Position numbers and translations under genes: made by a program
Origin: Chitinophaga japonensis
Lineage (GTDB): Bacteria > Bacteroidota > Bacteroidia > Chitinophagales > Chitinophagaceae
Assembly: GCF_007830125.1 (NCBI RefSeq)
Contig: NZ_VLLG01000008.1
Location: 186,001 to 250,000, forward strand
Direction: 5' to 3'
DNA length: 64,000 bases
Shown here: one piece after another, positions 58,712 to 64,000 of the stretch
Layout of the letters: each line of letters opens with the position of its first letter
Numbering within the stretch: position 1 is the stretch's first letter
The notes under the pieces: model-generated
The model's input: only the letters and a program-made list of their open reading frames with translations
The model's database searches: none
What the model was told of the DNA's origin: nothing

Positions 58712-59596
58712 TTATCGTACCACGGCCATGGCCACCCGGTAAAATTCGTAGCCCCTTATCTTACGGGCTTTTTTCCCGAAATATCTTTCCCGGTAGTCGG
58801 CGGCGCCTTCGTCAAACACCAGTTCCATATTGTACCCTGCCAGGAAGTGGGGCAGGTAGGAGGGGTCCAGCCCTACGTTCCAGGGCTCGGCTATCCTTTT
58901 CAGGAGACGGTCCACATTCACCGCGCCGTAGTAGGTGCCGGGATCTTCCAGTACCCGCCGGTCCACGTAATTGAAGATGATCCGCGTGCCGGGCGGAAAG
59001 GCCTGGAAATAGCGGAACATGGTATTGCCTACGCTGGCGGTCAGGTTATTGGTAGCGCCTTCCCAGATGAACAGCGTTTTGTAATGCGATCCCTGCATCA
59101 GGCCGGTAATATGGGTACAGGGATGCTGGTTCTTAAAATCCATCGCTATATAATCCACGTGTGTATAGGGGCCCTGCCGGACCTTTGACAGTTGCTCCTG
59201 CTTGAATTGCTGGGTAATGGGCCGGTCCACTTCCACAAACTGCACCCGCTCCCGTATCCGCAGGCGGTGGGCCCGGGTATCCAGGCCGGCGCCCAGTATG
59301 ATCACCTGGTTAATGCCGTGGTCCCGGATGGTGTTGACGGTCATTACATCTATCAGCCGGGTCCTGGCCACTACGGCGGTTTGTGAGCCGGGCCAGCAGG
59401 TATTGATATACCAGGGCACAAACCAGCGGAAGAAGGGCCAGGCGGAAAGCGATGCCCACATTTTCAGCGCCGGGGGCAGAAAATGGATGGCATAAGGGTC
59501 ATGGAACAGCCGCTTGCGGGCCGGGCGGTTGGACTCAATGGCGCGAAAGAAAGCGATCAGTACAGTAGACCTGCTGGCACGAGCCTGTCTGCGCAT
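58712..59596 (-). CDS. SAM-dependent methyltransferase, leucine-carboxyl-methyltransferase-like (paralog A)
   Basis: A 294-residue methyltransferase of the group containing the leucine carboxyl methyltransferase domain. SAM-binding motif I is intact: VIILGAGLDTRAHRL (about 93-107). It has FVEVDRPITQQFK, LFIWEGATNNL and GTRIIFNYVDRRVLED downstream. The N-terminal FFRAIESNRPARKRLFHDPYA is the conserved start. The frame is open to 59785, but the ATG at 59596 precedes the recognisable start. A close paralog (60119-61027) lies just upstream with a DinB gene between them. The substrate is unknown. Confidence 0.82.
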   Translation of the reverse strand: MRRQARASRSTVLIAFFRAIESNRPARKRLFHDPYAIHFLPPALKMWASLSAWPFFRWFVPWYINTCWPGSQTAVVARTRLIDVMTVNTIRDHGINQVIILGAGLDTRAHRLRIRERVQFVEVDRPITQQFKQEQLSKVRQGPYTHVDYIAMDFKNQHPCTHITGLMQGSHYKTLFIWEGATNNLTASVGNTMFRYFQAFPPGTRIIFNYVDRRVLEDPGTYYGAVNVDRLLKRIAEPWNVGLDPSYLPHFLAGYNMELVFDEGAADYRERYFGKKARKIRGYEFYRVAMAVVR

Positions 59597-59610
59597 ATAC
59601 AGGATTTTGG

Positions 59611-60144
59611 TTATTGCATATTTTCCAGGCTTGCCTCGATCCGGTGGATCTGCTGCAAATGCCGTTCTGTATGGTAAATCAGGTAATACACCCATTCCAT
59701 CCTCGTCATATACCCGAAGCTGGCATGTTCCGTGCCCCTGCATAGCCAGTCTGCCGGCTCTTTGGCCAGTATGGCCTTTATGCACTCCCGGTTGTGGCGG
59801 AAAGCATTGCTGAATGTGGCGATATCCTTGTAGCCGCCCTCCAGTGTAGGCGGTTCTCCCAGTACAAACAGCCGCTTGTCAAAGTCCATAAAGCTTTGGC
59901 TGATCTGCGCCACCTTGCTGTTGGGCGCCCGGTCCTTTACCGGTTCTGCGGGGCCCTGTAATGTGCTGGCTACCTGCTGCTCGGCTATCAGCATATGCTC
60001 TGCACAATCCATAATGCTCCAGGCCGTTTGCTCGTTCTTCATATGCAGCCTGTCTGCCGGCATTGTATCCAGGATGTCCAGGAAAAGCACGGTATTGTTG
60101 TCCAGGTCGGTATGGAGTTTATGAACATCCGGTATCATGGTCAT
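59611..60144 (-). CDS. DinB-family protein
   Basis: A 177-residue four-helix-bundle DinB protein, putative metal-dependent thiol-transferase or hydrolase of unknown substrate. Metal-ligand His candidates are in WSIMDCAEHMLIAEQQ (about 42-57) and in the C-terminal EWVYYLIYHTERHLQQIHRI (about 151-170). It lies between two paralogous methyltransferase genes on the same strand, overlapping the upstream one by 26 bases and leaving 14 bases to the downstream one, so all three are probably one transcript. It is the full-length counterpart of the truncated DinB gene at 45661-46020. Confidence 0.83.
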   Translation of the reverse strand: MTMIPDVHKLHTDLDNNTVLFLDILDTMPADRLHMKNEQTAWSIMDCAEHMLIAEQQVASTLQGPAEPVKDRAPNSKVAQISQSFMDFDKRLFVLGEPPTLEGGYKDIATFSNAFRHNRECIKAILAKEPADWLCRGTEHASFGYMTRMEWVYYLIYHTERHLQQIHRIEASLENMQ

Positions 60145-61027
60145 TGTTTTTTGCTTTCACGCGGGCCATGGCCACCCGGTACCATTCATACCCCTTCATT
60201 TTACCGGCGCGCTTTCCGAAGTACAGCTTCCTGTATTCTGTGGTGCCGATATCTTCTTCCAGCTCCATATCATAACCGGCCAGGAAATCTCGGATACCGG
60301 CGGGGTCCAGGCCAAAGCTCCAGTTATCATTACTTTTTTTCAACAGTCTCGTCATACTCGCAGCCCCAATAAACATGCCCGGATTTTCCAGTACCTGTTT
60401 GTCTACATAGGTAAATATGATCCGGGTGCCGGGCGGAAAGCCCGCAAAATAGCGGAACATCTTATCGCCGGTAGCCCCGGTCAGGGAGTTGCTGACGCCT
60501 TCCCAGATGAACAGGGTCCTGTAATGAGGGCGTTGCAGCAAGCGGGGGATCACCTCATCCGGCTGCTGGATGGCCATGTCCATGGGCACGTAGTCCACCG
60601 GGCGGCGCTGGTAGGGCAATGCCGCCAGCACGGCCTGCTTGGCTTTTTGCGCCAGCGGATGATCCACTTCCACAAACTGTGCTTTTACCTCCTGCAGCCG
60701 GTGCGCCCGGCAGTCAAATTCAGCGCCCAGTATCACCACCTGGTTTACGCCGTGGCGCTCTATGGTGCGCACCGTCATCACATCTATCAGGCGGGTGCGG
60801 GCGGCGCCGGAGGTAAGCGTGCCTGGGTACAGCTTTTCAATATACCAGTAAACAAACCAGTTAAAAAACGGCAGCCGGTGCAGCCACAGCACAAATTTCA
60901 ATGAGCGCGGTAAAAAAGCTTTTGCATAGGGATCATAGAACAGACGCTCATCAGCGGGGCGGTTTGATTCTATGGCGCGATTAAATGCTTTGTACAAGGC
61001 CATTTTACTGGCGTGGACCAGGTGCAT
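60119..61027 (-). CDS. SAM-dependent methyltransferase paralog B with altered motif I
   Basis: A 302-residue paralog of the methyltransferase at 58712-59596. The same blocks appear: FNRAIESNRPADERLFYDPYA, ARTRLIDVMTVRTIERHG, LFIWEGVSNSL, GTRIIFTYVDKQVLENPG. Motif I, however, reads VVILGAEFDCRAHRL instead of VIILGAGLDTRAHRL, so the second glycine is Glu and the Thr is Cys. This should weaken or alter SAM binding. It overlaps the downstream DinB start by 26 bases. It is divergent from the outer-membrane protein gene at 61263 (235-bp gap). It may be enzymatically altered; the substrate is unknown. Confidence 0.82.
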   Translation of the reverse strand: MHLVHASKMALYKAFNRAIESNRPADERLFYDPYAKAFLPRSLKFVLWLHRLPFFNWFVYWYIEKLYPGTLTSGAARTRLIDVMTVRTIERHGVNQVVILGAEFDCRAHRLQEVKAQFVEVDHPLAQKAKQAVLAALPYQRRPVDYVPMDMAIQQPDEVIPRLLQRPHYRTLFIWEGVSNSLTGATGDKMFRYFAGFPPGTRIIFTYVDKQVLENPGMFIGAASMTRLLKKSNDNWSFGLDPAGIRDFLAGYDMELEEDIGTTEYRKLYFGKRAGKMKGYEWYRVAMARVKAKNNDHDTGCS

Positions 61028-61120
61028 ACAGGGGTGTTTTGTTTACTATCTGCAGCACGATGCATACTCGTTGAGCATCAGAGATTAGATAAAGTTATGA
61101 TCATATGTTTATTGTTGTTG

Positions 61121-61136
61121 TCACACATTTGTGTGA
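61121..61136. promoter_or_regulatory. Candidate operator palindrome in a divergent gap
   Basis: TCACACA-TT-TGTGTGA, 7-bp perfect arms, in the gap between the methyltransferase-B gene (minus) and the outer-membrane protein gene (plus). It resembles an inside-out CRP/FNR-type half-site pair. The regulator is not known. Confidence 0.4.
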
Positions 61137-61262
61137 GTGGCATCATGCAGGTTTTCGTACCTATAAACAAAGCGTTGGTGTAATACTATTTAAGTTACAG
61201 TAGAGGCAGGCTATTATTGTGTAATAAAGTTATATTTAGATAACCCGTGAAGACCATACTGC

Positions 61263-63434
61263 ATGAAATGGAATATCCTCCCCGCCGGAATTATGATCAT
61301 GGTTGTGGTATGCCTATGCCCTCAAGGAGTAAAAGCCCAGCTAACAGACAGCCTGCGCAGGCAGAACCTGCAGGCGGTTACAGTAAAAGCTGTTAAGCCC
61401 CTGATAGTAATGAAGGCCGGTAAAATCGTACTAAACGTGGCAGAAAGCCCCCTTGCTGCCGGGGGTACTGCTTTGCAGGTCCTGTTGCAAGCCCCGGGCC
61501 TGGTAGAGCAGGGCAATGGCCGCTTTGCACTCCGTGGGAAGAAGGTGACCGTTTTACTGGATGGAAAGAGCAGCAGGCTTTCCGGCGAGGCGCTGAAGGA
61601 ATGGCTGAGCGTTATACCGGCTGGCAGCATTGACAGGGTGGAACTGGTCGCCAACCCGCCTGCCCGATACGACGCCGGCGGCGCTTCCGTTATAAATATC
61701 ATCACCGCAAAGAACAGGAACCTGGGCGCCAACGGTATGCTCACAGCAGGCGCAGGCGCCGGTCGTTATGCCAGGTACACGGGCGGACTGGGACTGAATT
61801 ACCGGAATGCGCGTCTGAATATATATGGTAACTATGACTATATGCATAATATGCAGTATTATGAGCTGCGCTCAACAAGATACCTGGCAAACAACACCCA
61901 TATAGCAGAAAATACCAGCGAAACGCGGGAACGTGACAATCATTCCTTTAAAGCAGGCATGGACTATGATATTACACGGCGCAGCTCCGCCGGCATCATG
62001 ATAAAGGGAATGTTAAACTACAGGTACCGGCAGGTACATACGAGGTCAGGAAAAGAATATGGAGCTGCAATGCCGGATTCCTTTTCCACGGTCGCTACCA
62101 CCGGCGATCTGCGACTCTTTAACCCTGCCCTGAATGTTTACTATAAGGTGGACTTTGACACTACCGGCCGGCAGTTGATGGTGAATGCGGATTATTTCGA
62201 TTATAACAAGGCATGGAGTGATAACTTTGTCACTGATTTCTATGATGAAAAAGGAACGGCATCCCGTCAGCCCTATCTGCTGCGAGATAACTCTCCGGCA
62301 GACAATACGATTATTTCCCTGACAGTTGATTATTCCCAACCGTTTTGGAAGGGAAAACTGGAAGCAGGCATTAAAGGCACTTTTACCAGTACGGATAATG
62401 ATATAAAATGGGAACAGCAGATAGGGAAAACATGGAGCACGGACAGCAGTAAAACCAATCACTTCATTTACCGGGAAAATATTTCTGCCGGTTACCTGGG
62501 CTATCGCCGTACCATAAAGAAATTTGACCTCCAGGCCGGTCTGCGGGCAGAACATACCTATATGAAGGGCTCTTCCGTAACATTAGGCCAAACCAGCAAA
62601 AGAGAACAGCTCAACTTTTTCCCCACTGTCCTGGTGTTGTATAACCAATCCGAAGAGCACCAGTACGGTTTCTCTTACCGGAAAAGCATAGAGCGTTTCA
62701 GCTTTAATATTGTAAACCCCTTTATAACCTATGTAAGCCAGTATTTCTACTACCAGGGAAACCCGGCTATCAAACCGTCCATAGGTCATGCTTTTGAATT
62801 GTCATATACTTATGATAACAAGCTGTCTGCCACACTCAGCTACGAGCGTTATACCCAGGTGCTGACCGATATTTACAGGAGGGACACGGGACAGGTAGTG
62901 GTTAGCACCTATGCCAACCTGGATGGCGCTCACTCCGTGAATGCCAGCCTTACTTATTCCAGGCAACTGCTGGCCGGCAAGTGGCAGACCGTGAACACGG
63001 CAATAATGATGTATTCCCGGTATGAGGGGAAAGGAGCCCAGGAACTGAACAATACAGGAGCCGGTGTGTATGTCAATACCAGCAATACCTTTAAAATGCC
63101 GGCAGGATTGTCGGGGGAACTGTCTGCCACCTGGTATTCTCCCATGACATTTGGAGTATATAAAATGAAATCCCGCTATTCTATGAATGCAGGTATTGCC
63201 AGGAGCATGCTGCAAAATGCGGGTAAGCTCACGCTCAGCGTAACGGACATTTTTAATACGTTAAATATCCGGTACAACGTTGCATCTTTCGGCGTTATAT
63301 CTTCCTATGAGAATAAAATAGAGTCCCGTTTCATAAAGCTGACATTCAGCTACAAATTCGGAAACCAGCGTGTAAAGGCCGCCAGCAGCCATAAAACGGG
63401 CATTGAAAAGGAGCTGAGGAGAATGGGAGGGTAA
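61263..63434 (+). CDS. Outer-membrane beta-barrel protein (TonB-dependent-receptor-like, OMP_b-brl_3 type)
   Basis: A 723-residue exported barrel protein. The signal peptide (about 1-27) ends VKAQ. Next is a plug-like region: LQAVTVKAVKPLIVMKAGKIVLNV and VLLQAPGLVEQGNGRFALRGKKVTVLLDGK, with IPAGSIDRVELVANPPARYDAGGASVINI (read as several pieces, about 35-145). This strongly resembles the plug of the outer-membrane beta-barrel family PF14905. The N-terminal carboxypeptidase-regulatory-like domain common in the family is absent. The rest (about 160-700) is barrel, with frequent aromatics. The gene ends 94 bases before the lanthipeptide dehydratase gene on the same strand and could be part of that cluster. 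Confidence 0.8.
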   Translation: MKWNILPAGIMIMVVVCLCPQGVKAQLTDSLRRQNLQAVTVKAVKPLIVMKAGKIVLNVAESPLAAGGTALQVLLQAPGLVEQGNGRFALRGKKVTVLLDGKSSRLSGEALKEWLSVIPAGSIDRVELVANPPARYDAGGASVINIITAKNRNLGANGMLTAGAGAGRYARYTGGLGLNYRNARLNIYGNYDYMHNMQYYELRSTRYLANNTHIAENTSETRERDNHSFKAGMDYDITRRSSAGIMIKGMLNYRYRQVHTRSGKEYGAAMPDSFSTVATTGDLRLFNPALNVYYKVDFDTTGRQLMVNADYFDYNKAWSDNFVTDFYDEKGTASRQPYLLRDNSPADNTIISLTVDYSQPFWKGKLEAGIKGTFTSTDNDIKWEQQIGKTWSTDSSKTNHFIYRENISAGYLGYRRTIKKFDLQAGLRAEHTYMKGSSVTLGQTSKREQLNFFPTVLVLYNQSEEHQYGFSYRKSIERFSFNIVNPFITYVSQYFYYQGNPAIKPSIGHAFELSYTYDNKLSATLSYERYTQVLTDIYRRDTGQVVVSTYANLDGAHSVNASLTYSRQLLAGKWQTVNTAIMMYSRYEGKGAQELNNTGAGVYVNTSNTFKMPAGLSGELSATWYSPMTFGVYKMKSRYSMNAGIARSMLQNAGKLTLSVTDIFNTLNIRYNVASFGVISSYENKIESRFIKLTFSYKFGNQRVKAASSHKTGIEKELRRMGG

Positions 63435-63528
63435 TTGATCATCCATTTTGCTATATATCAGCGGAAGCCGAAAAGCTGTAGAATAGAGTAGGCGGATCAA
63501 TCTCATCAGCTCAAAAAAGCGCCCTTTT

Positions 63529-64000
63529 ATGAGTACGCCTTACACTTTTGACGGCCGCCTGGTGTTAAGAACGCCCAGGTATCCTTTAGCAGAACTGTGC
63601 AACAGTCATGAGGTATCCGCATTATTGTGCAACAATGCCTTCCTGGAAGCTGTTTATCTTGCTTCGCCTGTTTTGTACAATGAATGCATTAAATGGAAAG
63701 AAGGCCGCATAAGTGGGAAAAAGGAGATAGAAAAGCTCACCCGTTCACTTAACAAGTACCTGATACGGATGAGCAGCCGCTGTACGCCTTTTGGCCTCTT
63801 TTCAGGCTGTGCAGTGATACACTGGACCAATGAGCCTACAGCCGTGGCAGTTAGCAGCGGCCGCATTAGCCGGCATACCCGGCTGGACATGCATTACCTG
63901 TGCGCTTTATCCCAACAGTTAGCGCTTTTACCTGGCATTAGGAATAATTTGCTGTATTTTTCAAACAGTAGCGCCTATACGATAGGAGACGAGCTGCGTT
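63529..64000 (+). CDS. Class I lanthipeptide dehydratase, N-terminal part (cut by window end)
   Basis: The first 157 residues of a lantibiotic dehydratase (LanB-type) that dehydrates Ser/Thr in a precursor peptide using glutamyl-tRNA (established for the NisB/MibB group). The diagnostic block YLIRMSSRCTPFGLFSG lies at residues 77-93, matching the conserved R-x-TPFGLF-x-G of LanB N-termini. The start MSTPYTFDGRLVLRTPRYPL is typical, and the frame is open to the last base of the window. The start ATG at 63529 has no closer alternative. The rest of the protein, a cyclase and the precursor should follow to the right. Chitinophaga pinensis makes the lanthipeptides pinensins, so the family fits the host. 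No precursor gene lies in the 94-bp gap upstream. Confidence 0.88.
   Translation, partial: MSTPYTFDGRLVLRTPRYPLAELCNSHEVSALLCNNAFLEAVYLASPVLYNECIKWKEGRISGKKEIEKLTRSLNKYLIRMSSRCTPFGLFSGCAVIHWTNEPTAVAVSSGRISRHTRLDMHYLCALSQQLALLPGIRNNLLYFSNSSAYTIGDELR

Noticed and set aside
61097..61183. A 28-codon hydrophobic frame (starting MIICLLLLSHIC) in the gap upstream of the barrel gene.
   Set aside because: Considered as a small membrane peptide or a lanthipeptide precursor. It has no Ser/Thr/Cys-rich core or leader, and it overlaps the palindrome, so it is probably non-coding.
63435..63528. A lanthipeptide precursor gene in the gap before the dehydratase.
   Set aside because: Only 94 bases with no start codon followed by a plausible leader and core. 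The precursor must lie elsewhere.
1..64000. Possible CRISPR arrays, transposases, integrases or phage genes.
   Set aside because: No spaced direct repeats of CRISPR size, no transposase or integrase motifs and no phage structural genes were seen on either strand.

Overview
The window reads as a chromosomal stretch of a Bacteroidota bacterium, most likely the family Chitinophagaceae and probably close to Chitinophaga. The grounds are a SusC/SusD pair with FecI/FecR-type regulators, a PorW/SprE-like type IX secretion TPR protein, TAnnTTTG promoter boxes (one with a perfect TTTG-N19 spacing upstream of murB), almost no Shine-Dalgarno signals, and families largely confined to Bacteroidota (Porin_10, DUF4407, the HMA-AraC protein, an M23-peptidase-type N-terminal module beside a bactofilin). 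No insertion sequence, prophage, CRISPR array or rRNA operon was seen. Assignments rest on reading the sequence and on remembered family features; no database search was run.

Layout. 1-2.6 kb: a siroheme-synthesis gene, a 726-bp gene-poor gap, an HD hydrolase and a thioesterase. 2.8-6.5 kb: pyrG and yidC. 6.6-16.9 kb: an uptake locus of ECF sigma factor, FecR anti-sigma factor, SusC, SusD, an exported FAD oxidoreductase and a CstA-type carrier. 17-25 kb: PBP1A, the PorW/SprE-like protein, then a peptidase-less M23-type membrane protein, bactofilin, AtpZ, a 4-TM protein and a SprT-like protein. 25-40 kb: OsmC, DUF4407, sucC, purine nucleoside phosphorylase, a porin, an HMA-AraC regulator, an L,D-transpeptidase, two unrelated isocitrate dehydrogenases in tandem, a LiaF-like protein and a LytS/LytTR two-component pair. 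40-50 kb: small orphan genes, mntR with an Nramp-Usp fusion, the aat-clpS N-degron pair beside a truncated DinB gene, a CPA2-Usp antiporter and two tRNA-Val genes. 50-61 kb: mtaB, plsC-priA, murB, a YpdA-like reductase, a class I amidotransferase and two paralogous methyltransferases around a DinB gene. 61-64 kb: an outer-membrane beta-barrel protein followed by the start of a class I lanthipeptide dehydratase, cut off by the window end.

The most notable observations are these. First, the lanthipeptide dehydratase at the right edge implies a RiPP cluster continuing outside. Second, a repeated, apparently structured leader element (ends TTCCATCTGACC on the transcribed strand) precedes PBP1A, sucC (twice) and mntR in the same orientation. 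Third, a set of intergenic hairpins has arms built from tandem short words, a different word at different loci; some arms supply stop codons, last codons or a promoter box of neighbouring genes. Fourth, there are several remnants or truncations: a Rossmann-motif relic near siroheme synthase, an M23-type module without its peptidase, and a DinB gene without its N-terminus.
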